From positions 302,640,781 to 302,704,780 of the forward strand of contig NC_059072.1 of NCBI RefSeq assembly GCF_020497125.1: DNA of 64,000 nt, given 5' to 3'. A program made the position numbers and the translations under genes. The notes under the pieces were generated by a model. The model did no database searches. It saw only the letters and a program-made list of their open reading frames with translations, and was not told where the DNA came from. Shown piece by piece: positions 36,697 to 46,990 of this stretch. The stretch is from Mauremys mutica (lineage: Eukaryota > Chordata > Testudines > Geoemydidae). Each line of letters starts with the position of its first letter. Position 1 is the stretch's first letter.

Positions 36697-36971
36697 CAAA
36701 ACTTTGTATGTCTACACTGCCCCCATTACAGTGCAGCCGTGGCAGCACTATGATTTGGGCAGTGTAGTCACACTTTATCACCGGGAGAGTGATAAAACCA
36801 CCCTGAACGAGCAGTGGTAGCTTTATTGCTGGGAGTGCAGCTCCCGGCGATAAAGCACTATCTATACTGGCACTTTTCAGTGCTAAAACTTCAGTCGCTC
36901 GGGGGGGTGTTTTTTCACACCCCTGAACAACTAATGTTTTGGGGCTGAAAGTGGCAGTGTAGACACAGCCT
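36697..36971. mobile_element. DNA element with GTCTACACTGCC ends, about 275 bp
   Basis: The left TGTATGTCTACACTGCC and the inverted right GGCAGTGTAGACACAGCC match over GTGTCTACACTGCC with one difference. Inside, TTTATCACCGGGAG and CTCCCGGCGATAAAG are a further inverted pair. Non-coding. Confidence 0.65.
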
Positions 36972-37424
36972 AATAAGTAATGGCCGGTGGCCAAGGCAGG
37001 CTAGAGGGCAACTCCAGGGAGCCAGGAGGTCAATCACTATCAGAGGCAATTCAGGGCAATGGTCTAAAAGGGGTCAGTAGCTGGAAGATCCAACCCAAGG
37101 GGCCAGGGCAGTGGGTTAGGGAGACGAGGTCAGGCAAGGTAGCAGGGCAGGTTTGGGTGAGGCAGCAGGGCAGGGTCAGGCAAGTCCGTCTAGGTAGCAA
37201 CCAAGAAATGGTCTGTTGCTCAGATAGCTTCCTCTTCCTGTTGGAGTCTCTATATAGTCCATGTATCCAATGAGAATGCTGTCTGTCCAACCAATCATGT
37301 GCCTGAGGTATGGCTGCTGTGGATCTGTAGGCCTTTAGCATTAAGGTTGTTGGTCAGGAGTGGTGGTTCAGTGTGCTGTCATGGTGCAGCAGCTAAGAAT
37401 GTCGACTAGGATGACCAATCTGTA

Positions 37425-37580
37425 AGAATTCTTTGAGAGTGTCAACAAGCATGCGGACAAGGGTGATCCAGTGGATATAATGTACTTGGACTTGCAGAAA
37501 GACTTTAATAAGGTCCCTCACTGAAGGCTCTTAAGCAAAGTAAGCAGTAATGGGATAAGAGGAAAGGTCCTCTCATGTCC
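37425..37580 (+). pseudogene. CR1 reverse-transcriptase fragment
   Basis: The sequence encodes FFESVNKHADKGDPVDIMYLD-like residues with a broken frame (a TGA interrupts PH-GL). It closely parallels 60700-60850 of the larger CR1 copy. Both ends are truncated. Confidence 0.75.
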
Positions 37581-37974
37581 AGTAAGAAAAAGAATAATCC
37601 TCTTACCTTTTAGGGGATCAGGTCAACTATCCTGACATCTATGCCATATGTCTCTACTTGTGTGTTTTATGAACAGGTTGTATTAGTTTATGATTATTAT
37701 TTTAGTTGGTATGCTATTTCGATTACACTTGACTTACCAAATTGTAATAATAGCCAATGGAGTCCATGTGTAATGAGCCATATCCTGTGACACCATGTCC
37801 ACTTTGTATTCATACTGTCTCTTCACTGGTCATTTCCAATAATTAGAGATGGTTGAAAACCACAACAATTTTCAGTGAAAAATTTGGGGTTTTTTTCCCC
37901 ATTGAAAACTGAATTTTTTATGAACATTGAAATTTGGGAAATTTCAACCAACCAACTGTATACTTTGGTCTTAC

Positions 37975-39070
37975 GTTGCTCATTCATCATCATCACCATT
38001 CCCATAACCGCATTGGTCATTGGGGCGCCATTGCATTGATGAGCAATCAACCAATTGTCTCCACCCCTGACGATTGTGTGTCAGTGCTTGAATCTCCGTG
38101 AAGTCCATTTCTGTACACTCTTTTATGTTGTCAATCCATCTCTTCTTCTCTCTACCTCTTCTTCTCTTCCCCTGTACTGTCCGTTGGAGGATGATCTTGG
38201 ATAGGCCAGATGATCTTCTTACATGGCCATAACACTTCAGCTTGCACTTCTTTACAGTCATCAGGAGGTCTTCATATGACCTAGCACGTTGGATAATGAT
38301 GTTTCAGACCTCTTCATTGGTGATGTGGTCGAAGTAGGAGATGCTCAGGATTTTAGGGAAGTATCTCCTCTCTACTACCTGGATTTTCCATTCAAGTTCT
38401 GTCATAAGAGTCCATGTCTCGCACACATACAGAAAAATGGGGATGACCAGTGCATGCAGCAGTTTCAGTTTGTTTTCCAAGGAGATGTTCTTATTCCTCC
38501 AAATTGGCTTTAGTATTGCCACTGCTGCTGTTGTTTGCGCAGTTCTTGCCTGAATTTCTGCCTTGGATCCTTCATCAGTGATGATTGCCCAAAAATATTT
38601 GAACTGTTTCACTGTCTCCAGCTCTTGCCACTGACAGTGATATGTGAGCTGATCCCATCATATTTGTTTGTCATCAGCTTGGTTTTCTCTGCACTAATTT
38701 CCGTGCCATATTTTGAAGAGGTTTCATCCAATCGTTTCACAAGGTTGGCAAATTCACCTTCACTGCCTGCCAGGCCATCAATGTCATCAGTGAACTGAAG
38801 TCAGGCATACAGTAGTTTAATGGTAAGAATAAGTTTACAATCAACATTGTACTTCTTTATGGTTGCCCAGAGAGCTTCATGCCATACTCTGTCAAATGCC
38901 TTCTTGAAGTCAACAAAGACGTGTAGATGTCCTGCTGGTGTTGTAAGTACTTCTCACATAGAACACAAAGGTTGAAAATCTGTTCTGTGGTACTTCTTCC
39001 ACCACAAAAGCCAGCCTGTTCTTCAGCAATGATATTCTCCACTTGTGGCTTCCATCTGTTCAATAGGAAA
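37975..39070 (-). pseudogene. RTE-like LINE, 3' portion, degraded
   Basis: The minus-strand fragments, in order, are NRWKPQVENIIAEEQAGF (near 39060-38990), QFTDDIDGLAG (near 38790), FKYFWAIITDEGSKAEIQAR (38612 on) and YGHVRRSSGLSKIILQ. The element then ends in (GAT)n-like sequence at 37980. This order (finger/palm, FxDD box, C-terminal GHVxRSSGLxK) fits RTE-type LINEs. The RT core between the YLQHQQD motif and FTDD is shortened by a deletion, and the FADD motif is FTDD. It is separated from its 5' portion (39751-40180) by the LTR-like insertion. Confidence 0.75.
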
Positions 39071-39750
39071 CCCTGCTCCTGCTGTGAGGGGTTTAAAAGC
39101 AGCCTGGCAGGGCTTGAGAGCGGCTGCTCTCAAGGCTGGGTTGATTGAGGAATTGGCTGCAGGTGAGGCCACACCCAGTCAGGCCACAGCTGGCCCCTAT
39201 AAAAGGCCAGGGATGCCAGAAGCTCAGACAGTCTCTCTCTGCCTTCAGAGCGAGAGAAGGGCCTGGCTGCAGGGAGCTAGAGACTGGATACCTGAGTGAA
39301 GCAGGGCTGGGGAAAGGCTGAGGAGCTGGGGAGCTCCAGCCTGGAAAGCCCCAGGCTGCGGCCTAGCAGAGGGCCAACAGGTACTAGGGGTTGCAGAGGG
39401 CAGCCCAGGGGTAGGCCAAGGCAGCAGGTCCAAACCCCTTTGCCTGTGATGAATAGGCTGATACTGCAGTCTGCCCCAGAGTGTGGGGCTAGACAATGAC
39501 TGGCAGTAGCCAATACTGAGGCAAGGTGGGGATAGAGGTTGAGGGTTCCTGAGGAGGGGAGACCCTAAGAGAAAGGGGTTACTGCTAGGGGGCAGCACCC
39601 CATGTAAAAGGGCACCGGGTCCAGGGAGGGACACAGGGGCCTGAGAACAGGTGGATCACCAGCCTGCAGAGGGCGCTCCAGCGCTGGAATAGAGCTAATT
39701 CCTGGAGTCACCAGCAGGAGGCGCCGCAGGGGTGAGTCAGCCCGTCTACA
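39071..39750 (+). mobile_element. LTR-like insertion splitting the RTE-like LINE
   Basis: The block is about 680 bp, GC-rich, beginning around TGTGAGGGGTTTAAAAGC and ending GTCAGCCCGTCTACA. A TATA-box-like CTATAAAAGG sits at 39197-39206, followed by a pyrimidine-rich start-like region. Coding fragments of the LINE on either side show that it was inserted. No coding frames with signatures are present, so a solo LTR is the simplest reading. I could not define the target duplication. Confidence 0.5.
39197..39206 (+). promoter_or_regulatory. TATA-like box inside the LTR-like block
   Basis: CTATAAAAGG lies within a GC-rich context and is followed about 30 bases later by a CTCTCTCTGCC stretch. Its position in the block suits an LTR core promoter; activity is unknown. 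Confidence 0.35.
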
Positions 39751-40180
39751 GATGGCTAAGTAAGTTTATAGTCCGGTAATTTTGACACAATTGCAGGTTG
39801 CCTTTCTTTGGCAGAGTGATGATTAGTGACTGTGTCCATGTGGAGGGCCACTCACCAGTCTGCCAGATCTTGTTGCAGATCTTGGTGAGTACATCTATTA
39901 CTATTTCTCCTCCAAATTTCATCAGTTCGGCTGGGATGTTGTCAATACCTATAGCCTTTCCATTCTTGAGTGATTTCAATGCTGACTCCACTTCTTCACG
40001 TAGTATTGGAAAGTCATCCTCCTCTGTTGAATCTGGGCTGTCTAAGACACTAGGATCTCCATTTGTCTAGTAGTTGTATAGATCAGAGCAGTAGTTTGTC
40101 CACCTTTTGATGATGTCCCTTTCTTCTGTAAGACTGTTCCCTTCTTTGTCTTGAATTGCTTACTGATACAAGTGTCTAGC
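39751..40180 (-). pseudogene. RTE-like LINE, RT N-terminal portion, degraded
   Basis: Minus-strand coding fragments include ESALKSLKNGKAIGIDNIPAE, TKICNKIWQTGEWPSTWTQS and PKKGNLQLCQNYRTINLLSH. These are the opening motifs of an RTE-type reverse transcriptase. Upstream sequence towards 40180 is frameshifted. It continues into 37975-39070 across the LTR-like insertion. Confidence 0.78.
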
Positions 40181-40729
40181 GTCTGGCTCACTCGTGGCGG
40201 TTCCATTTAAAATGGACAGATAGCAGTTTTTCTTAAGAGTTTGTGGAAACAATATTTTCCTGAGGAAAAAAATGGTTGGGCTTGAGAGCCCAGAGTTTCT
40301 CTGTGTCTCTCTATAGAGGTTTTTCTAAGTGGTTTTTGTTTTTAAGTTTTTCTTATAGCATTTCCCTGCTTTGAATCTCAAGCTTATTATGAAGCCGATC
40401 CTTACATGCATACTTGCCTACCTTCAGACATTGCATGAGTCTTACACTTTTGGAGGATTTAGTAAGCCCTCAAGACTTCAGCCAATGTCTCAGTTGTAAT
40501 TGATAATATTGAGTCAGTGGCACTGACCAGAACAGAGTAATAACTAAAGGATTGGTTCTATCCAGGCAGGATGCCAAAGGGACAGTTCTGGAGCCTCACA
40601 GCATCTGGATTCTGCTAATGTCAGTGTCATAACTTCCCAATTTAACAATGTATTAAAAATTTCATTCCATGCTATTAAAAAAGGTAGAGAAATCCCACTA
40701 TTATAGTTGTTATTTATGTAGTTGAGTAT

Positions 40730-40830
40730 CCTGGAGCACTTACAAAGCTAGGTACTGTTCACATCAACAAGTAGGCACAATCCCTGCCCCAAAGAGCTTT
40801 CTGTCAGAGAAGCAAAGCACACAAAGTTTG
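40730..40830 (+). repeat. CORE/MIR-type SINE remnant
   Basis: GCACTTACAAAGCTAGGTAC and ATCCCTGCCCCAAAGAGCTT are characteristic of the MIR-related amniote SINE also seen at 33505 and 53170. Confidence 0.5.
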
Positions 40831-41124
40831 GAGATAGAAGTACACAAATATCAGTCATCCCCATCAGGCCCTCATTCTAACTAGTGCTGGCAAAACAAAG
40901 CGGGCAGCGAGCAATGCAACGAGAGATAAAAGCGGATCAGCAGGGAGGGGCAAAATTGGGGAGGTCATGGAGGGCAGAAGTCAGATTAGAGAGAATCCAG
41001 GAGGGAGTTAGAAGAAAGGTTGTTGATGGCCTGCTCAACGACTTTAGAGGTGGAGGAAGATGGGGTAGTAGACTTTATTCTTTACATCCATCCCAAATGA
41101 TCACAACTTTGGACTTTAGAGTTT

Positions 41125-43297
41125 CAGTCAACTCAGAGAAATCATAGGCAAGGTCCCATGGAAAGACCAATTAGGAAGAAAAGGAGTCGAAGGGGGCTGG
41201 CAGTTCCTAAAAGATATATTACTAGAGACTCAACATCAAGCTATTCCGATGCAGAGGAAAGATAAGAAGAACCACAGGAGGTCAATGTGGCTGCACAAGT
41301 TGCTTTTTAGTTATCTAAAAAACAAAAGGGATACATACAGGAAATGGAAGGAGAGGCATTTCCCCAAAGAAATATCCATGGGAATAGCACAAATGTGTAG
41401 GGAGAAAATCAGGAAAGCCAAGGCAAAGAATGAGTTACAGCTGGTAAGGAATGTTAGAGACAATGAGAAGGGGTTCTATAGATATGTCAGACAAAAAAAA
41501 AGATCAAGGATGATGTGGGCTGCTCAATGGAGAAAGTGAACTAGTAACGGAAGATGATAGGAAAGCAGAGGTGCTCAATGCCTACTTTGCTTCAGTCTTC
41601 TCACAAAAAATAACATGTGACCAGATGACCAGTGAAGTTACCATAAACAATAAAGGAGAAGGGATGCAGATCAAGATAAATAAAGAACATGTCAGAGATC
41701 TTCTGACCAATTTTAATGAATTCAAATAAGCAGGGCCAGAAGCTATTCACCTGAGGCTACTGAAGGAATTGCCGGAAGAAATCTCAGAGCCACTGACAAT
41801 ATTATTTGCAAACTCATGGATGACAGGAGAGATCCCAGAAGACTAGAGAAGGCTAACATAGTGTCCATCTTTAAAAAAGGGAGAAAGGAGGAGCCAGGGA
41901 ACTATAGACCAGTCAGCCTGACTTCAATACCTGGGAATCTAGTAAAGCAATGTATAAAACATTCAATTTGCAAATACCCGGAGGATGAAGGGGTAATCAC
42001 TGGCAGCCAGTATGGATTTACCAAGAACAAATCATGCCAAATAATTTTGATTTCCATTTTTGACAGGGTATCTGGTTTGGTGGATAGGGGGAATGCAGTG
42101 GACATAATATACCTGGACTTCAGCAAGGTTTTAGACACAGTCCCACATGACATTCTGATATGTAAGCTGGAGAAATCTGGGCTTGGTGGAGCTGCCATTA
42201 AGTGGATACATAATTGATTAAACAACCCCAAACAAAGAGTAACTATTAATGGAATGATGTAACATTGGAGGGAGGTCTCAATTGGGGTTCCACAGGGATT
42301 TGTTCTTGGTCCAGTGTTATTTAACATCTTGATTAATTACCTGGATGTAGGAATAGAGAGCATACTGATCAAATTTGCAGACGACACTAAGCAAGCTGGG
42401 AGGGTTGCCAACACTTTGGAGGATGGAGCTAAAATTCAGAAGGATCCTGATAAGCTTCAGAACTAGGCTGTAGACAACAAAATGGAATTCAACAGAGACA
42501 AATGTAAGCTGCTGCACTTAGGGAAGAAAAACCAAATGAACAAATACAGAATGAGCGATAACTGGCTTGGCATCAGCACTGCTGAAAAGGATCTGGGAGT
42601 TGTGGTGGATCACAACCTCAACATGAGTCAGCAATGCAATGCTGTTGCAAATAAAATAAAATAAAATAAAATAAAATAAAAAATAAAAAAAATTTCAAAA
42701 TGCAATTTTAGGTTGTTTTGACAGAGGCATAACACGCAAGTCACAGGAGGTGACAGTACTGCTCTACTTGGTGCTAGTGAAGCCTCAGCTGGAGTACTGT
42801 GTTCAGTTTTGGTCATCAATATATAGAAAGGGTGTTAAGAAACTGGAAAGAATCCAGAAGCGAGCAACAAAGATGATCAAAGGGTTGGAATGCAAGCCAT
42901 ATGAGCAAAGGCTGAAGGAACTGCATATGATTAGTTTGGAAAAGTGGAGATTAAAGGGGGACATGATAGGGGTCTTCAAAAGCTTAAAAGGCTGGCATAA
43001 AAAAGATGAAGAAAAGTTGTTCTCTCTTGCCACAGAGGGCAGGACAAGAGGCAACGGGTTCAAACTACAGCATAGCAGATTTAGATTAAATTCTGGGAAA
43101 ACTTCCTAACTGTAAGAACAGTAGGACAATGGCACAGACTGCCTAGGGAAGCTGGGGAATCTCCTTTGCTGGAGGTTTTCAAAAGGAGGCTGGGTAGCCA
43201 TCTGTCTTGGATGGTTTAGACACAACAAATCCTGCATCTTGGCAGGGGGTTAGATTAGATGACCCTTGTGATCCCTTCTCACCCTATGACTCTGTAA
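41125..43297 (+). pseudogene. CR1 LINE copy, 2.1 kb, degraded
   Basis: It begins in the linker after the endonuclease domain (WLHKLLFSYLKNKRDTYRKW at 41270 on) and continues into the RT. Recognisable blocks are FKKGRKEEPGNYRPVSLTS, YGFTKNKSCQ, VDIIYLDFSKVLDTVPHD, FADDT near 42380, EKDLGVVVDHNLNMSQQ and VKPQLEYCVQFWSS. It ends with the 3' tail to CCCTATGACTCTGTAAT. Stops and frameshifts break the frame repeatedly. An (AAAAT)n expansion sits within the RT at 42651-42692. It is the longest LINE in the window. Confidence 0.92.
42651..42692 (+). repeat. (AAAAT)n microsatellite inside a CR1 copy
   Basis: About eight pentamer units follow GCTGTTGCAAAT, the position where related CR1 copies encode an A-rich Lys-Lys stretch. 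Confidence 0.93.
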
Positions 43298-43350
43298 TCT
43301 CCACTGGCTGCCAGCTCAGTTCTGAATAAAATTCCAGGTGCTGGTCACAC

Positions 43351-43528
43351 TGAGGGATAGCTCAGTGGTTTGAGCATTAGCCTGCTAAACCCAGTGTTGT
43401 GAGTTCAATCCTTGAGGGGACTACTTAGGAATCTGGGGCAAAAATTGGTCCTGCTAGTGAAGACAGGGGGCTAGACTTGATGACCTTTCAAGGTCCCTTC
43501 CAGTTCTAGGAGACTGGCATATCTCCAC
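43351..43528 (+). repeat. tRNA-derived SINE, near complete
   Basis: The tRNA-like head carries box A TAGCTCAGTGGTT (43358-43370) and box B AGTTCAATCC (43402-43411). The body reads GGGGCAAAAATTGGTCCTGC and the tail GGCTAGACTTGATGACCTTT, ending GACTGGCATATCTCC. The tail resembles CR1 3' ends, as in cryptodiran turtle tRNA-SINEs. It interrupts an older sequence (43298-43350) that reads like a LINE 3' tail (CTCCACTGGCTGCCAGCTC). Confidence 0.88.
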
Positions 43529-44599
43529 ATATTACCTTATCTATACTGCCCAAACAGATCCAGTTATCTCACATACCTTTTCCAATACCCCACCATGACA
43601 ACTGTTCTCAGAAAGCAAGTTTCAACGATATATTCCTAGAGTGTAGATCAAGGCAGTCAGGGGCAGGCATTGTTGGTGGTGTGCCCATGCCTCAAGTATG
43701 GGATCCTACAAGAAATAAATCTGAGTCCCACCTTGGCCACATTAAGGCACCTCTTCATTCAGGTTTTCCATCAATGTCAGGGTCTTGAACCCTCTGACAT
43801 TTAATGTGACTGCTAATCACTGCCTTGAGTTCTCTCAAGAAAAAACACAGTCACCTCTTTGGACGGTGGCTGACTATGTGATCCTCATTCTTGGCTTTGT
43901 TCTCACTAGGGTAAGGGGTGCTTATATACCACAGTGATGGTCACCTTATAAATACTTCTGATAAATCAATAATAGCAATATTATTACTACATTGAATTCT
44001 CTGGTAAATGCCTCTTCCTACTGTTAGGAAACAGAATGGAAATAGATTGTATCACCCTTTATACGTTAAGAAAATGATCCGGTGGAAGCTTGAAAACTGC
44101 AAAATAACTAGCGAAAATATAATTAGCACTATATATGTATATATAAAGTAAATTCGGGCAATTACCAGCTATTCTAGTACTATGTGAATTTTGCTTTTCA
44201 CCTTCAGACACAATGTAACTAAACAATGAAGCAATTTAAATATTTTCTCTAACTTTTTGCACACTTTAGCTAGAGTTCCTAATAGCTGTGAGTCTAAACT
44301 CCAAGGGCACTAATTATCCTGTGTGTAGGTTACTCCCATTAATGTTAGTTGGTGTTAGGCCTGCATAATGGGAAGGTAATTTACTCTATTTCAAAGTCTT
44401 ATTCTTACTCAGATGGAGTCGCTTTAAAGTCTTTTCCACACCATGCTGCCTATAGTCTACACACAGCAGTTCATTACAGTAGTTACATCCATGGTGATAG
44501 CAGATGTTCAAAGTAGTTCCTCATGGGAATTATTTTAGAACTTTCTATTCACAGAGGAGTTAGGGATTGAACAAGCAACACATAGCAGGATAACTAGTA

Positions 44600-45257
44600 T
44601 CAGAGGGGTAGCCGTGTTAGTCTGGTTCTGTAGAAGCAGCAAAGAATCCTGTGGCACCTTATAGACTAACAGACGTTTTGCAGCATGAGCTTTCGTGGGT
44701 GAATACCCACTCCTTCGGATGCAAGCAGTGGAAATTTCCAGGGGCAGGTGTGTATATATAAGCAAGCAAGAAGCAAGCTAGAGATAACGAGGTTAGATCA
44801 ATCAGGGAGGATGAGGTCCTGTTCCAGCAGCTGAGGTGTGAAAACCAAGGGAGGAGAAACTGGTTCTGTAATTGGCAAGCCATTCACAGTCTTTGTTTAG
44901 TCCTAAACTGATGGTGTTAAATTTGCAGATGAACTGGAGCTCAGCAGTTTCTCTTTGAAGTCTGGTCCTAAAGTTTTTTTGCTGTAGGATGGCCACCTTA
45001 AAATCTGCTATTGTGTGGCCAGGGAGGTTGAAGTGTTCTCCTACAGGTTTTTGTATATTGCCATTCCTAATGTCTGATTTGTGTCCATTTATCCTTTTCC
45101 TTAGAGACTGTCCAGTCTGGCCGATGTACATAGCAGAGGGGCATTGCTGGCATATGATGGTGTATATTACATTGGTGGACGTGCAGGTGAATGAACCGGT
45201 GATGGTGTGGCTGATCTGGTTAGGTCCTGTGATGGTGTTGCTGGTGTAGATATGTGG
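44600..45257 (-). pseudogene. Penelope-like element 3' fragment with GIY-YIG domain
   Basis: The minus strand has an open frame from the truncation point at 45257 to about 44802 with no start codon of its own. It reads VIYTIICQQCPSAMYIGQTG, then SLRKRINGHKSD, GEHFNLPGHTIADFKVAILQ and RETAELQFICKFNTISLGLN. VIYTI and YIGQTG are the two halves of the GIY-YIG endonuclease motif, with the conserved Arg in SLRKR, His in the NGH and GEH blocks, and a later Glu; this fused domain is typical of Penelope-like retroelements. The reverse-transcriptase part is lost by 5' truncation. The 3' tail (44600-44800) is non-coding. An exact 12-bp duplication GGATAACTAGTA flanks the fragment (44588-44599 and 45258-45269). 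Confidence 0.92.
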
Positions 45258-46289
45258 GGATAACTAGTAATTTTTAAAAAATCCACCCTCCTCTAACATT
45301 AGTTTTACCCATCCCATTTCCATTATAGGCAGACATAAGGGTTGAGAGACCAAAGCATTAGTCTGAAGAAACATTTTCTTTGCCTATTGAAATTTTTTCT
45401 ACAGCTGCTTAGTAGACTCTAAACAACATTGTTCTGTCTTTTTCTTGCCTTACTGCAAGTGTAATGTACCAGTAATTTCAGTAATTTATTTAGGACTATT
45501 TTTTTGAATGAGGAATCAGTTACTGAAATATTTCAAAACTGGATGTCGTTATTTGCAAAGACAGGGAGGGTGTAGAGGTGTTGAAAAGGTTGGAGGTCAC
45601 TTATCGTCCAATCAGGTCTAATAACAAAACCTTGGCAAGAAGCTGTTGGCAAACACTGGCACTGCAGTAGATTCAGAATGAAATGAGAGTCAGTGTTGCC
45701 AACTTGGGATTTTATCATGAGTCTCATGATATTTGCTGTTTTATTTAAAGCTCCAGCTCCTGGAGGCAAGTGATTATGTGAGAATCTCAGCTTTATGTTT
45801 CAAGACCCCAAGGCTGCAGTGACCCAAGTACTAAATGTGACTCAAGTACTAAAGGCTCAAATGCCAGAAGACAAATAAAAATACCTATTTTTTGTAATAA
45901 TGATTTTTAAGCCAATTTCATTATATTTTGGGGGCTCAGATGTGATTTTTGAAGATTTGGGGTTGGCAATACTGAGACAAACTGAGAGAAAACCAAGGGA
46001 AGAACTGAATTTATGTGCTGCAGATTTTAAATTCCACATATAATGGGAGGCTGGAAGGAATTGATAATACCAGGGTCTCTCCCCTAGACTTGGCAATAGT
46101 CATTACTACCCAGAAGTTCTTTAGTTCCAAAAGGAATTTGGCATCCTTCCTTTTTGCTTCTCTTTTTAACCCAGCATATCTACTGTAGACCAAGTGAGTC
46201 ACAACTACTGTACTTAACTGGGACTTGCAGGATAGTTTTCATTCCTCTCTGTTTTTATTCCCACCTTTCCTCAGTTGTTTATTTTTTGT

Positions 46290-46990
46290 TTTTCCTACAC
46301 ACTTATCTTGATAACACTCAACTGTCTGCCACCTTTATTAACCTTTCTTTGCTCATTCATTCTCTCAGCCTGTCTTGATCAGGTAAACTATGGCTTCGTC
46401 TTAACCTCCATCATCCAGTTATCTCAAAGGTGGAAGTGCCTCATTTGGACAAAGAGCGCATCCTCAAACAACTCCTTCTCCAAAATATGTCTCTCGACTC
46501 AAATCTCCTTTTTTGCTTTACCTTCCATAACCTTGGTGTCAACACTGATTTTTGCTTTCCTACGCCTCCCTTATCTCCTGTGTCTGCAAGTCACCACCTC
46601 CACTGGCTGCAACACCGCTCAATCCTCATTCCAGCTACTCTTGTTTAGACTATTGCATTTCCTTCCTTTTAGCCTCTGAGTCCCATCTTGGTGTGTGCAG
46701 TGTTTTCATCTTCCTTCATCACCCTTATAAAGACGTGTGACCACATCACCCTAACCTCAAACAACTCCATAAGCTCTTTTTATTTTTTAGGATTCATCAG
46801 TTCAGAACTGCCCTTCTCATTGCTTCTAACCATCTCTCTGTCCTTTCCTGACACCTAGAACATATTGATTGTATTGTTGCCTCTAAGCTTTTCTCTCCTT
46901 GTGTTAATGCCCTGATAACTGAATGCTTTAATTTATTCATACAGTCTCTTTGAATCACTGTTTCTTTGTAATTTAGACTATCTGTACTCT
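46290..46990 (+). repeat. Possible ancient LINE (L2/L3-like) 3' remnant
   Basis: CTCCACTGGCTGCAACACCG, TCATTCCAGCTACTCTTG and GTTTAGACTATTGCATTTCC resemble the 3' end of L2/CR1-L3-type LINEs (the LDYC block). Frame fragments such as the 134-residue one are not conserved. Low confidence. Confidence 0.35.

Noticed and set aside
43358..43411. Functional tRNA gene
   Set aside because: Box A and box B are present, but the cloverleaf is not maintained and a SINE body and CR1-like tail follow.
46275..46679. 134-residue Ser/Leu-rich frame as a membrane protein gene
   Set aside because: The sequence resembles the 3' end of an old LINE, and the frame shows no start context or conserved motif.
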